Positions 35,422-44,538 of a stretch of DNA of 64,000 bases are shown here, in pieces. Source of the DNA: Paraburkholderia megapolitana (lineage in GTDB: Bacteria > Pseudomonadota > Gammaproteobacteria > Burkholderiales > Burkholderiaceae); contig NZ_CP041745.1 in assembly GCF_007556815.1 (NCBI RefSeq), positions 1,116,001-1,180,000 on the forward strand, read 5' to 3'. Under the pieces are notes generated by a model, which worked only from the letters and a program-made list of their open reading frames with translations, searched no databases and was not told where the DNA came from. The position numbers were made by a program, and so were the translations under genes. Numbering within the stretch: position 1 is the stretch's first letter; each line of letters opens with the position of its first letter.

Positions 35422-36579
35422 TCACTGGCTCAGATACGTGAACTTGCCGTTGCGAATCACACCCATCACGCTCGCCCGCTGATCGAGCCCGACGTGATCC
35501 TTTGCGCTGGTACTGACTACACCATTCGGCACGACCAGTTCATGTGCATGCTCCAGCTCGTCGCGTAGCGCAACACGAAACGCCACCGTACCCGGCTGCG
35601 CAGTTTTCAGTGCACGCGCAACCGCATCCTGCAGCCGTGGATAAACACCCGCCGCATCGCCGGCGAACTGCGTGACCGAGCCAGGTCCGTACTGCGCTTC
35701 GTAGGCATCGACGAAAGCGAGCGCCGCTTTCTTCGCCGGATGATCGGCCGGCAGCGTCCGCGCGACCACGACCGGCTGCGTCGGAAACAACGTCCCCTCG
35801 ACATCCTTACCGCCGAGCTTGATGAATTCCGGTGTCGCAATGCCATGCGTCTGATAGATCGGCCCCTTAAAGCCACGCTCGATCAACGTGCGCTCCGGCA
35901 ACACTGTCGGCGTGCCCGCCCCGGCGATCAGCACCGCATCGGGCTTAGCCGCGAGCAGTTTGAGCACCTGCCCGGTGACGCTTGCATCGGTCCGGTTGAA
36001 ACGCTCGGTGGCGACCACCTGGATGTGCCGCAGCGTTGCAAACTTCGTGAACTCGTTGAGCCAGCTATCGCCGTAGCTGTCCGCGAAGCCGATGAAGCCC
36101 ACCGTCTTCACGTTGTGATTGGCCATATAGCGCGTCATCACGTCGGCCATTGCGCTGTCGGTCTGCGCCATCTTGAACGCCCACACGCGTTTGCCTTCCT
36201 GCGGCTCGACGACACTGGCCGAGCCGATCAGCGTGATCATCGGCGTCTGGTTTTCGGCGACCGGATCGAGCGCGGCCATCGCGGCCGGCGTGATGTTCGG
36301 CCCGACGATCACGTCGACATGGTCTTCGTTGATCAGCTTACGGATGTTTTTCACGGCGGTGCCGGGGTCCGAGCCATCGTCGAGGACGATGTACTGCGCG
36401 TTCTGGCCGGCAATCGTCTTCGGCCACATCAGCATCGCGTTCTTGCTCGTAATGCCGATCGTCGCGGCCGGGCCGGTGCTCGACAGGTCGATGCCGACTT
36501 TCAGGTCCGCGTGCGCGGCACCGGCGATCAGCAGGGCGCCGAGCGCGATGGCGCGGCGCAGGTTCTTCTTGGGGTCCAT
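35422..36579 (-). CDS. Branched-chain amino acid-type ABC binding protein (orphan)
   Basis: This 385-residue periplasmic binding protein of the LivK type (Peripla_BP_6) has a signal peptide (KKNLRRAIALGALLIAGAAHA, cut before DLK). The mature domain has VGIDLSSTGPAATIGI, VDVIVGPNITPAAMAALDPVAENQTPMITLIGSAS, VWAFKMAQTDSAMADVM, VGFIGFADSYGDSW and AVLIAGAGTPTVLPERTLIERGFKGPIYQTHG. No Liv permease or ATPase lies nearby. The ligand may be an aromatic or branched acid rather than an amino acid. It lies 81 bp downstream of cysB on the same strand. Confidence 0.88.
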   Translation of the reverse strand: MDPKKNLRRAIALGALLIAGAAHADLKVGIDLSSTGPAATIGITSKNAMLMWPKTIAGQNAQYIVLDDGSDPGTAVKNIRKLINEDHVDVIVGPNITPAAMAALDPVAENQTPMITLIGSASVVEPQEGKRVWAFKMAQTDSAMADVMTRYMANHNVKTVGFIGFADSYGDSWLNEFTKFATLRHIQVVATERFNRTDASVTGQVLKLLAAKPDAVLIAGAGTPTVLPERTLIERGFKGPIYQTHGIATPEFIKLGGKDVEGTLFPTQPVVVARTLPADHPAKKAALAFVDAYEAQYGPGSVTQFAGDAAGVYPRLQDAVARALKTAQPGTVAFRVALRDELEHAHELVVPNGVVSTSAKDHVGLDQRASVMGVIRNGKFTYLSQ

Positions 36580-36660
36580 CGAGGGTCTCCGTGGCGAGAA
36601 ATGCGGTGTGGTCCGGGCGGCGCTTGTGTAGCGCTTCATCTGGTGTTCAGGGTCACGCGC

Positions 36661-37602
36661 TCAAAGTTCGTACGTCTCGTGCTCGCCTTTCAGCGCCTGT
36701 TCGATCAGCTTGCGGTTCAGCCCCGGCGACAGCAGCTCGACAAGCGTATACACATAGCTGCGCAGATACGCGCCATGCTTGAGCGCCACACGCGTCACAT
36801 TGCTGCCGAACAGATGACCGACCGGCATCGCCCGCAGATGCCTATCGCGCTCCGCGTTGAACGCGATGTCGGCCATGATCCCAACCCCGAGGCCGAGTTC
36901 GACGTAAGTCTTGATCACGTCGGCATCGATGGCTTCGAGCACGATGTCCGGTTGCAGCCCGCGCAGCCGGAACGCCTCGTTGATCTTGGTGCGGCCGGCG
37001 AACGCGTTATCGTAGGTGATCAGCGGGTACTGTGTCAGATCGTCGAGCGACAGCAGCTTGCGGTCGAGTAGCGGGTGGTCTGGCTGCATCACGGCTACGT
37101 GGTGCCACTGGAAGCACGGCAGCGAGACCAGTTCCTTATAGTTAGCGATGGCCTCGGTGGCGATGGCGAGGTCGGCCTGGTCGTGGATCACCATCTCGGC
37201 GACCTGGGTCGGGCTACCTTGCAGAATTGAAAGGTGCACCTTGGGGTAACGCTTCTTGAACTCGGCGATCGCGGTCGGCAGCGAGTAGCGCGCCTGGGTG
37301 TGGGTGGCGGCGATCACGAGGTTGCCCTGGTCCTGCGCCGCGAAGTCTTTACCGACGCGCTTGAGGCTTTCCACCTCAAGCAGGATGCGCTCGACCGACT
37401 CGAGGATAATCCGGCCCGGTTCGGTCAGCGAGCGCACACGTTTGCCGTGTCGGGTGAAGATCTCGACGCCCAGCTCGTCTTCCAGCTCGATGATGGCCTT
37501 CGAGACGCCCGGCTGGCTTGTATACAGTGCCTTGGCGGCCTCGGTGAGGTTGAAGTTCTGCCGCACGGCCTCGCGGACGAAGCGGAACTGGTGCAGGTTC
37601 AT
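36661..37602 (-). CDS. cysB: CysB-type LysR regulator of sulfur assimilation
   Basis: This is a 313-residue LTTR with the CysB/Cbl signature N-terminus MNLHQFRFVREAVRQNFNLTEAAKALYTSQPGVSKAIIELEDELG. The effector domain has the sulfate/acetylserine-site sequences TTHTQARYSLP (as ATHTQARY), GSPTQVAEMV and VGIMADIAF. It is divergent from cysI across 213 bp of AT-rich DNA, so it very probably activates the cysI-DUF934-cysH-cysD-cysN-cobA operon in response to O-/N-acetylserine. Confidence 0.94.
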   Translation of the reverse strand: MNLHQFRFVREAVRQNFNLTEAAKALYTSQPGVSKAIIELEDELGVEIFTRHGKRVRSLTEPGRIILESVERILLEVESLKRVGKDFAAQDQGNLVIAATHTQARYSLPTAIAEFKKRYPKVHLSILQGSPTQVAEMVIHDQADLAIATEAIANYKELVSLPCFQWHHVAVMQPDHPLLDRKLLSLDDLTQYPLITYDNAFAGRTKINEAFRLRGLQPDIVLEAIDADVIKTYVELGLGVGIMADIAFNAERDRHLRAMPVGHLFGSNVTRVALKHGAYLRSYVYTLVELLSPGLNRKLIEQALKGEHETYEL

Positions 37603-37815
37603 TTATAACCCCTACGCATATAAAAAGAATTTTTTAGTCGTTTGAAATATATAGCGAGTTTATTACGATTACCCCAACTTTTCCAATATGGTTATCTGTT
37701 TTTGTCATTAGCAAATGAGCGATCGCTCTGAACGATCGCCCGCGCGCGAGGCCAATCAGATATCCAGACGCGGCGTAACCGGAACGCCGCGTGTTACGAG
37801 AACTGGGGTCCCCGA
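37603..37815. promoter_or_regulatory. cysB-cysI divergent control region (AT-rich)
   Basis: The first 120 bp are strikingly AT-rich for this genome. Features seen are a TATATA-type box facing cysB, the 12-bp palindrome GAGCGATCGCTC (37717-37728) with a second CGATCG nearby, and an 8-bp inverted repeat ACGCGGCG/CGCCGCGT (37768-37775 with 37785-37792) just before cysI. CysB sites are too degenerate to call exactly. Confidence 0.6.
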
Positions 37816-39495
37816 ATGTATCAATACGATCAGTACGACCAGACCATCGTCGACGAACGCGTCGCGCAGTACCGCGACCAGGTTCGCCGCCGCCTGTCCG
37901 GCGAATTGAGCGAAGACGAGTTTCGCCCGCTGCGTCTGCAGAACGGCCTGTACATGCAGCGTCACGCGTACATGCATCGCATCGCGATTCCGTACGGCAA
38001 CCTGCGCAGCGACCAGATGCGCATGCTCGGCCAGATCGCACGCGAGCACGACCGTGGCTATGGCCATTTCTCGACACGCTCGAACATCCAGTACAACTGG
38101 ATCAAGCTCGAAGAAACGCCCGATCTGCTCGCGAAGCTCGCGTCGGTGCAGATGCACGGCATTCAGACGTCGGGCAACTGCATCCGCAACATCACCGCCG
38201 ACCAGTTCGCGGGCGTCGCGCCCGACGAGGTCGTCGATCCGCGTCCGTGGGCTGAGATCTTGCGCCAATGGTCGACGTTCCACCCGGAATTCGCGTGGTT
38301 GCCGCGCAAGTTCAAGATTGCCGTGTCGGGTTCGAAAGAAGACCGCGCAGCCGTGCAGATTCACGACCTCGGCGTCTATCTGAAGAAGAACGCAGACGGC
38401 GAAGTGGTGGCGAGCATTCTGGCTGGCGGTGGCATGGGTCGTACGCCGATCATCGGTGCGATCATCCGTGAGGATCTGCCCTGGCAGCATCTGCTTACGT
38501 ACTGCGAAGCCGTGCTGCGCGTGTACAACCGCTACGGCCGGCGCGACAACATGTACAAGGCGCGCATCAAGATTCTCGTGAAGGCGCTGAGCCCGGAGAA
38601 GTTCTCGCAGCAGGTCGAGGAAGAATGGCAACACCTGAAGGACGGCCCGTCCACGCTGACGCAGGCTGAAGTCGAGCGCGTGTCGCAGTACTTCGCGCCG
38701 CCGCAGTACGACAAGCTGCCGGACACCGAAGCAACCTTCGAAAAGCATCTGCTCGAAAACCGCGCGTTTGCGCGTTGGGTCGAGCGTAACGTGCGGCCGC
38801 ACAAGGTGTCGGGCTACGCGGCGGTGACGCTGTCGCTGAAGCCGACCACGATCGCTCCCGGCGACGCTACCGATACGCAGATGGAAGCGGTCGCCGACTG
38901 GGCCGATCAGTATTCGCTCGGCGAAATCCGCGTGTCGCACGAACAGAACCTGATTCTCGCGAACGTGAAGAAGCGCGATCTGTTCGAACTGTGGGAAAAA
39001 GCGAAGACGCAAGGTTTCGCAACGGCGAACATCGGCTTGCTGACCGACATCATCGCGTGCCCGGGCGGCGATTTCTGCTCGCTCGCGAATGCGAAGTCGA
39101 TTCCGATTGCGCTCGCTATTCAGGAGCGTTTCAACGATCTCGACTTTGTGTACGACCTCGGCGACATATCGCTGAACATTTCGGGTTGTATCAACGCGTG
39201 CGGTCACCATCACGTCGGCAACATCGGCGTGCTCGGCGTCGATAAGGACGGCTCCGAGTGGTACCAGGTGACGCTCGGCGGCGAGCAGGGCACGGGCGCG
39301 ACCGGTGCGCATCTTGGCCGTGTGATCGGCCCGTCGTTCTCGGCGGAAGAGATGCCGGACGTGGTGTCGAAGGTGATCGACACGTTCGTGGAACACCGCC
39401 TCGACGGCGAGCGTTTCATCGATACGTATCAGCGCATCGGCCTCGCACCGTTCAAGGAACGCGTGTACGCATCGCGTCAGCCGGCTCACGCGTAA
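37816..39495 (+). CDS. cysI: Assimilatory sulfite reductase, single-subunit hemoprotein
   Basis: This 559-residue siroheme/[4Fe-4S] enzyme reduces sulfite to sulfide. The cluster and siroheme cysteines are visible: Cys415 and Cys421 (CPGGDFC) and Cys458 and Cys462 (CINAC). Substrate-binding arginines are expected in GHFSTRSNIQYNW and TSGNCIRNI, and both ferredoxin-like halves are present. No cysJ flavoprotein gene follows, so electrons probably come from ferredoxin or another donor. It opens the sulfate-assimilation operon. Confidence 0.93.
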   Translation: MYQYDQYDQTIVDERVAQYRDQVRRRLSGELSEDEFRPLRLQNGLYMQRHAYMHRIAIPYGNLRSDQMRMLGQIAREHDRGYGHFSTRSNIQYNWIKLEETPDLLAKLASVQMHGIQTSGNCIRNITADQFAGVAPDEVVDPRPWAEILRQWSTFHPEFAWLPRKFKIAVSGSKEDRAAVQIHDLGVYLKKNADGEVVASILAGGGMGRTPIIGAIIREDLPWQHLLTYCEAVLRVYNRYGRRDNMYKARIKILVKALSPEKFSQQVEEEWQHLKDGPSTLTQAEVERVSQYFAPPQYDKLPDTEATFEKHLLENRAFARWVERNVRPHKVSGYAAVTLSLKPTTIAPGDATDTQMEAVADWADQYSLGEIRVSHEQNLILANVKKRDLFELWEKAKTQGFATANIGLLTDIIACPGGDFCSLANAKSIPIALAIQERFNDLDFVYDLGDISLNISGCINACGHHHVGNIGVLGVDKDGSEWYQVTLGGEQGTGATGAHLGRVIGPSFSAEEMPDVVSKVIDTFVEHRLDGERFIDTYQRIGLAPFKERVYASRQPAHA

Positions 39496-39520
39496 CCCGA
39501 GACAAAAGGAATACAGGCAG

Positions 39521-40060
39521 ATGGCTTCGATTATCAAGAACCGCTCGATTGTCTCCGACGACTGGACCATCGTGCGTGCAGCTGAAGACGGCACGTTGCC
39601 CGCGCTCGACGCGTTGCCGGCCGGCAAGATCGTGGTGCCGCTCGTACTGTGGCAGGCCTCGCGCGAGGCGCTGAGCGCGACGCGCAGCGCAACGGAACTC
39701 GGCGTGTGGCTCGCGCCCGACAGCGAACCCGCCGACATCACCGGCGATTTCGACAAGGTCGCATTGCTCGCGGTGGACTTCCCCGTGTTTAACGATGGCC
39801 GCGGCTACAGCATCGCGCGGCTGCTGCGCGAACGCTACGGATACAAAGGCGAATTGCGCGCGATCGGCGCCGTGCTGCGCGATCAGCTGAGGTTCATGTT
39901 CCGCTGCGGCTTCGACGCATACGCAGTACGCGAGGACAAGGACATTCACGACGCGCTGAAAGCGTTCGACGAATTCACCGTGCAGTACCAGGGCGCATTC
40001 GACAATCCGCTACCGCTGTTCCGGCGGCGCGACGCGGCAGCTTCGAAGGCGGCCGCATGA
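39521..40060 (+). CDS. DUF934 protein of the sulfate-reduction operon
   Basis: This 179-residue soluble protein belongs to the DUF934 family, found almost always between sulfite reductase and cysH in beta-proteobacteria. Conserved features are GKIVVPLVLWQASREAL, GVWLAPDSEPADI and the core FPVFNDGRGYSIARLLRERYGYKGELRAIGAVLRDQLRFMFRCGFDAYAV. It has no cofactor motif I recognise. Its strict position suggests a partner or regulator of sulfite reductase or APS reductase. It overlaps cysH by 4 bp. Confidence 0.9.
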   Translation: MASIIKNRSIVSDDWTIVRAAEDGTLPALDALPAGKIVVPLVLWQASREALSATRSATELGVWLAPDSEPADITGDFDKVALLAVDFPVFNDGRGYSIARLLRERYGYKGELRAIGAVLRDQLRFMFRCGFDAYAVREDKDIHDALKAFDEFTVQYQGAFDNPLPLFRRRDAAASKAAA

Positions 40061-40800
40061 GCACCGACCACCCGTCCATCACGCCAGAACTTGCAGCGAA
40101 AATCGAGCGACTCGACACACTGCTCGATTCGATCGCGGCACGTCATACTCGCGTGAAGCTCGCCAGCAGCCTCGCCGCAGAAGACATGCTACTTACGCAC
40201 GCGATCCTCTCGCGCGGCGTGGCGATCGGTGTGTTCTCGCTGAACACCGGTCGTCTGCACGCGGAAACGCTCGGCATGATCGATCGCGTGCGCGAACGCT
40301 ACGGTTACGAGATCGAGCAGTTTCATCCGCAGCAGGATGCCATCGACGAATACGTCGCGCAGAACGGCCTCAACGCGTTCTACGAAAGCATCGATCTGCG
40401 CAAGCGCTGCTGCGAGATCCGCAAGGTCGAGCCGCTCAATCGCGCGCTGTCGGATGTGAGCGCGTGGGTGACGGGGCAGCGCCGCGAGCAGTCAGTGACG
40501 CGCGCGGAACTACACGAAGAGGAACACGACGGCGCGCGCAACATCGCCAAGTTCAATCCGCTCGCGGACTGGACCGAGGTCGATGTGTGGGCGTATCTGC
40601 AGGCATTCGACGTGCCGGTCAATCCGCTGCATGCGCGCGGCTACCCGAGCATCGGTTGCGAACCCTGTACCCGCGCGATTCGTCCCGGCGAAGACAGCCG
40701 GGCGGGGCGCTGGTGGTGGGAGTCGCGCGATACGAAGGAATGCGGGCTGCACATCACGACGATTCCGATTGCGGTGAGCACCGAATCCGCATCCGCGTAA
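40057..40800 (+). CDS. cysH: Assimilatory adenylyl-sulfate (APS) reductase
   Basis: This 247-residue PAPS/APS reductase has a PP-loop-type ATP-pyrophosphatase fold (LASSLAAEDMLLTHAIL, GVFSLNTGRLHAET). The [4Fe-4S] ligands Cys118-Cys119 (RKRCCEIRKVEP) and Cys201 and Cys204 (GCEPCTRAI) are present. These mark the APS-using, iron-sulfur form rather than the PAPS form of enterobacteria. The catalytic Cys229 is in KECGLH. It fits with CysN lacking a fused APS kinase. It shares an ATGA overlap with the DUF934 gene. Confidence 0.94.
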   Translation: MSTDHPSITPELAAKIERLDTLLDSIAARHTRVKLASSLAAEDMLLTHAILSRGVAIGVFSLNTGRLHAETLGMIDRVRERYGYEIEQFHPQQDAIDEYVAQNGLNAFYESIDLRKRCCEIRKVEPLNRALSDVSAWVTGQRREQSVTRAELHEEEHDGARNIAKFNPLADWTEVDVWAYLQAFDVPVNPLHARGYPSIGCEPCTRAIRPGEDSRAGRWWWESRDTKECGLHITTIPIAVSTESASA

Positions 40801-40892
40801 TATCGCCCTGTTCGCCGCCGATCCGGCCAGATTACAGATTATTTCCGCGCCGCGGGTGACCCCCGCTGTGCGAACCGACGAAGGACCTGAAC

Positions 40893-41855
40893 ATGAGCAC
40901 GACGCTCGATTCCACTGTGAACGCTCCGCTTGCCAATACCGCGAACCGGATGGATCACCTCGACTGGCTCGAAGCCGAGTCGATTCACATCCTGCGCGAA
41001 CTGGTCGCCGAATGCAGCAAGCCCGCGCTGCTGTTTTCGGGCGGCAAGGACTCGGTGGTCGTGCTGCATCTTGCGCTGAAGGCCTTCGGTCTCGGTGCGA
41101 ACCGCAAGACGTCGCTGCCGTTTCCGCTCGTGCACATCGATACGGGACACAACTACGCTGAAGTGATCGACTTCCGCGATCGCCGTGCAGAGGAAATCGG
41201 CGCGGAACTGGTGGTCGGTCATGTCGAGGATTCGATCAAACGCGGCACTGTGCGTCTGCGCCGCGAAACCGATTCGCGCAATGCCGCGCAGGCCGTCACG
41301 CTGCTCGAGACGATCGCGCAGCACGGCTATACCGCGATGATCGGCGGTGCGCGCCGCGACGAAGAAAAGGCGCGGGCGAAAGAGCGCATCTTCTCGTTCC
41401 GCGACGAATTCGGCCAGTGGGACCCGAAGGCGCAACGCCCCGAACTGTGGAGCCTCTTCAACGCACGCCTGCATCAAGGCGAACACCTGCGCGTGTTCCC
41501 GATCTCGAACTGGACCGAACTCGATGTGTGGCAATACATCGCGCGTGAGCAGCTCGAACTGCCGTCGATTTACTACGCGCATCAGCGCGAGATCGTGCGT
41601 CGCAATGGTCTGCTGGTGCCGGTCACGCCGCTCACGCCGATTCGCGCGGGCGAGACTAGCGAAACCGCGCTGGTGCGTTTCCGCACGGTTGGCGATATCA
41701 GCTGCACATGCCCGGTCGAAAGCGATGCCGACGATCTCGAGAAGATCATCGCCGAAACGGCCGTGACGGAAATCACGGAGCGCGGCGCGACGCGGATGGA
41801 CGACCAGACGTCGGAAGCCGCGATGGAACAGCGTAAGAAGCAGGGTTATTTTTAA
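40893..41855 (+). CDS. cysD: Sulfate adenylyltransferase subunit 2
   Basis: This 320-residue catalytic subunit makes APS from sulfate and ATP. It has the PP-loop LLFSGGKDSVVVLHLALKAF, PLVHIDTGHNYAEVIDFRD, GGARRDEEKARAKERIFSFRD and the C-terminal TTIRAGE-like and DQ-rich tail (DDQTSEAAMEQRKKQGYF) typical of CysD. Length is normal. It is followed after 13 bp by cysN, its GTPase partner. Confidence 0.96.
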   Translation: MSTTLDSTVNAPLANTANRMDHLDWLEAESIHILRELVAECSKPALLFSGGKDSVVVLHLALKAFGLGANRKTSLPFPLVHIDTGHNYAEVIDFRDRRAEEIGAELVVGHVEDSIKRGTVRLRRETDSRNAAQAVTLLETIAQHGYTAMIGGARRDEEKARAKERIFSFRDEFGQWDPKAQRPELWSLFNARLHQGEHLRVFPISNWTELDVWQYIAREQLELPSIYYAHQREIVRRNGLLVPVTPLTPIRAGETSETALVRFRTVGDISCTCPVESDADDLEKIIAETAVTEITERGATRMDDQTSEAAMEQRKKQGYF

Positions 41856-41868
41856 GGCACCGGTAATC

Positions 41869-43218
41869 ATGAGCATTCATCAACCAGAAGACCTCGGCGT
41901 GCTGCGTTTCATCACTGCGGGCAGTGTCGACGACGGCAAGAGCACGCTGATCGGCCGCCTGCTGTACGACAGCAAGGCTGTGTTGTCGGATCAACTGTCG
42001 GCGTTGTCGCGCGCGAAAAACAAGCGCACCGTCGGCGACGAGATCGACCTGTCGCTGCTGACTGACGGCCTCGAAGCCGAGCGCGAGCAGGGCATCACGA
42101 TCGATGTCGCGTATCGCTACTTCGCGACCGCCAAGCGCAAGTTCATCATCGCCGATACGCCGGGCCACGAGCAGTACACGCGCAATATGGTGACGGGTGC
42201 GTCGACCGCACATGCGGCGATCATTCTCGTCGACGCGACGCGCGTCACGTTCGAGAACGGCGTTGCGCGACTGCTGCCGCAGACCAAGCGCCACAGCGCG
42301 CTCGTCAAGCTGCTCGGTCTACAACACGCGATCGTCGCGATCAACAAGATGGATCTGGTCGACTACAGCGAAGCGCGTTTCAACGAGATCCGCGATGCGT
42401 ATGTCGAACTCGCGCGTCATCTGGGTCTTGCCGATGTGCGTTTCGTGCCGGTGTCGGCGCTGAAGGGCGACAACATCGTCACGGCCAGCGAACGCATGCC
42501 GTGGTATGCGGGCGAGCCGCTGCTCGACGTGCTCGAAGCCTTGCCCGTCGAACAGCCGACCGGCCAGGCGCTGCGTTTCCCGGTGCAGTGGGTGGCGCGC
42601 CAGGACGGCAGCCAGGCTGACGATTTCCGCGGCTATATGGGCCGTGTCGAGTCTGGCGAAGTGAAGCTCGGTGATACGATCGTCGTGCTGCCTGCGAACC
42701 GCGAAGCAACGGTGAGCGAAATCATTGCGCCGGTGCCGGGCGGTACCTCGCAGGTGGATCGCGCGTTTGCCGGACAGACGGTGACGATCCGTCTCGCGGA
42801 AGATGTCGATGTGTCGCGTGGCGATACGTTCGTGCTGCGGGACTACGCAGTGGCAGGCGCGACTGGCGCGGCACTCGAAGCCGTACCCGAACCCGCGAAG
42901 AAGCTCGAAGCCGACCTCTGCTGGTTCGACGAAGTGCCGCTGTCCACGCAACGCAAGTACCTGCTGAAGCAGACCACCAACACGGTGTTCGCGCGAATCG
43001 GCGCGATCCGCGAGGTGCTCGATGTGCATACGCTGTCGCATGCAGTCGATCGCCACGATCTCGCGATGAACGATATCGGCCGTGTGACGGTGACGCTGCA
43101 GAAGCCGCTCGTCTGCGACGTGTACGATACGCATCCGGGCACCGGCGCATTCGTGCTGATCGACGAAGCGACGCATCACACGGTTGCAGCCGGTATGATT
43201 CGTGCGTTTTCGGCGTAG
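41869..43218 (+). CDS. cysN: Sulfate adenylyltransferase subunit 1 (GTPase, no CysC fusion)
   Basis: This 449-residue EF-Tu-like GTPase drives CysD. It has P-loop TAGSVDDGKSTLIGRLLYD, switch region EQGITIDVAYRYF, DTPGHEQYTRNMVTGAST and NKMDLVDY. The protein ends after the EF-Tu C-terminal barrel (TVAAGMIRAFSA), so the APS kinase domain found in NodQ/CysNC is absent. That agrees with the APS-type CysH upstream. Confidence 0.95.
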   Translation: MSIHQPEDLGVLRFITAGSVDDGKSTLIGRLLYDSKAVLSDQLSALSRAKNKRTVGDEIDLSLLTDGLEAEREQGITIDVAYRYFATAKRKFIIADTPGHEQYTRNMVTGASTAHAAIILVDATRVTFENGVARLLPQTKRHSALVKLLGLQHAIVAINKMDLVDYSEARFNEIRDAYVELARHLGLADVRFVPVSALKGDNIVTASERMPWYAGEPLLDVLEALPVEQPTGQALRFPVQWVARQDGSQADDFRGYMGRVESGEVKLGDTIVVLPANREATVSEIIAPVPGGTSQVDRAFAGQTVTIRLAEDVDVSRGDTFVLRDYAVAGATGAALEAVPEPAKKLEADLCWFDEVPLSTQRKYLLKQTTNTVFARIGAIREVLDVHTLSHAVDRHDLAMNDIGRVTVTLQKPLVCDVYDTHPGTGAFVLIDEATHHTVAAGMIRAFSA

Positions 43219-43299
43219 ACGCTACGCGGCAGTGGGCCGCGTGGTCAGCCAACAGTGCGGATCAAGCGGATTAACCGCACGAACGTGGGATTGGAATAA

Positions 43300-44061
43300 A
43301 TGGGTAAGGTGTATCTGATCGGTGCAGGACCAGGCGCTGCGGACCTCATCACGGTGCGCGGCGCACGGCTCATGGGCATCGCGGATGTCGTGCTGCACGA
43401 CGCGCTGGTCGAACCGGCGATGCTCGATCATGCGCCGGCGCATGCGCGCAGGATCGCGGTCGGCAAGCGTTGCGGTCAGCGCTCGACGGCGCAGCACTTC
43501 ATCAACAAGCAGATCGTCGATGCGGCGCTCGAGCACGATGTCGTGGTCCGCTTGAAGGGCGGCGATCCGATGCTGTTCGGTCGTGCCGACGAGGAGATGC
43601 GTGCGCTCGAAGCCGCGGGCATCGAATACGAAGTGGTGCCGGGCATCACGGCGGCGCTGGCGGGTGCGGCCACGCTGCGGCGTTCGCTGACGCTGCGCGG
43701 CGTCTCGCGCAGCGTCGCGCTCGCCACCCACAGTCGCGCGCCCGATAGTGCGGCGATTCGCGAACACGTCAATGCAGATTCGCTGGTGTTCTACATGGGC
43801 CGCGACAGCGCACCGGAAATCGCCCAGGAACTGATCGACGCCGGACGTCCTGCTGCGACCCCGGTCGCGATCGTCGAAGCATGCAGCACGTCGCGCGAAC
43901 GCTCGCTCACGCTGACGCTCGCAGCACTCGCAGCCGGCGATGCACAGTCGTGGCTCGATCCGGCTCAACCGAGCCTGCTGATGATCGGCGCAGCATTCGG
44001 CGAGCGCGACGCGCAGCAAGCCGAGCCGAAACAGAACGGCGATTTGCTGAACGCCGCCTGA
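43300..44061 (+). CDS. cobA: Uroporphyrinogen-III C-methyltransferase
   Basis: This 253-residue SUMT methylates uroporphyrinogen III twice to precorrin-2, the branch point to siroheme and cobalamin. It has the family N-terminus VYLIGAGPGAADLITVRGARLM, VVRLKGGDPMLFGRADEEM, the SAM-site PGITAALAGAATLRRSLTLRG and HSRAPDS. It stands alone, without the CysG dehydrogenase/chelatase domain. Placement at the end of the cys operon points to siroheme supply for CysI. A terminator follows. Confidence 0.94.
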   Translation: MGKVYLIGAGPGAADLITVRGARLMGIADVVLHDALVEPAMLDHAPAHARRIAVGKRCGQRSTAQHFINKQIVDAALEHDVVVRLKGGDPMLFGRADEEMRALEAAGIEYEVVPGITAALAGAATLRRSLTLRGVSRSVALATHSRAPDSAAIREHVNADSLVFYMGRDSAPEIAQELIDAGRPAATPVAIVEACSTSRERSLTLTLAALAAGDAQSWLDPAQPSLLMIGAAFGERDAQQAEPKQNGDLLNAA

Positions 44062-44088
44062 CACTAAAGACGTCAAGACCGTATGAAA

Positions 44089-44112
44089 AAAACGCGCCGG
44101 CAGGCGCGTTTT
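44089..44112. terminator. Bidirectional terminator between cobA and the chelatase gene
   Basis: Stem AAAACGCGCC (44089-44098) pairs perfectly with GGCGCGTTTT (44103-44112) around a 4-nt loop. The A-run before and T-run after let it serve both converging genes. Confidence 0.85.
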
Positions 44113-44147
44113 GCTTTGTATCGATCGAAGCAGTTATCGCAGCGGAT

Positions 44148-44528
44148 TCAGCCGCCGGTAATCTGCCGCACGCAGTAGTCCGCCACCGCGTCGAGCACGC
44201 CTTCGTCTTCGCCGGCAGCGGTCGCGCAATGTATCGTCACGCCCGGATGCGCAGCCCGGCACGCATCGACGATAACCGGCAGATCGCGCCGCACGTGACC
44301 GCCCTGGCCGAAGAAAACCGGCACGACGCTGATCGTCGTGCAGCCAGCGGCGGCTTGCGCCGCGATGGCTGCGGGCAGGTCGGGCGTCATCAGTTCGAGG
44401 AAGGCCAGCGAAACCGGACCAGCGTTGCCGTGCCGGGCTCGTAGCTTTCCGGCCAGCCGCTCAAACGGCTCCGCCCAGCGCGGATCGCGCGCGCCGTGAC
44501 CAAACAATACGATGCCATGCGCGCTCAT
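44148..44528 (-). CDS. cbiX: Small sirohydrochlorin chelatase (CbiX/SirB-type)
   Basis: This 126-residue class II chelatase inserts Co or Fe into sirohydrochlorin. The catalytic N-terminal GIVLFGHGARDPRWAEPFERLA contains the metal-binding His, and TISVVPVFFGQGGHVRRDLPVIVD contains the second His. The single-domain length is that of CbiXS, which acts as a dimer. Next to cobA and the sulfite reductase operon, it may be the iron chelatase for siroheme, although cobalt for B12 is equally possible. Confidence 0.9.
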   Translation of the reverse strand: MSAHGIVLFGHGARDPRWAEPFERLAGKLRARHGNAGPVSLAFLELMTPDLPAAIAAQAAAGCTTISVVPVFFGQGGHVRRDLPVIVDACRAAHPGVTIHCATAAGEDEGVLDAVADYCVRQITGG

Positions 44529-44538
44529 CGCTTCGCTC

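Noticed and set aside
37756..39756. A 666-codon minus-strand open frame opposite cysI
   Set aside because: It mirrors the codon bias of cysI, whose cluster cysteines and length are unambiguous.
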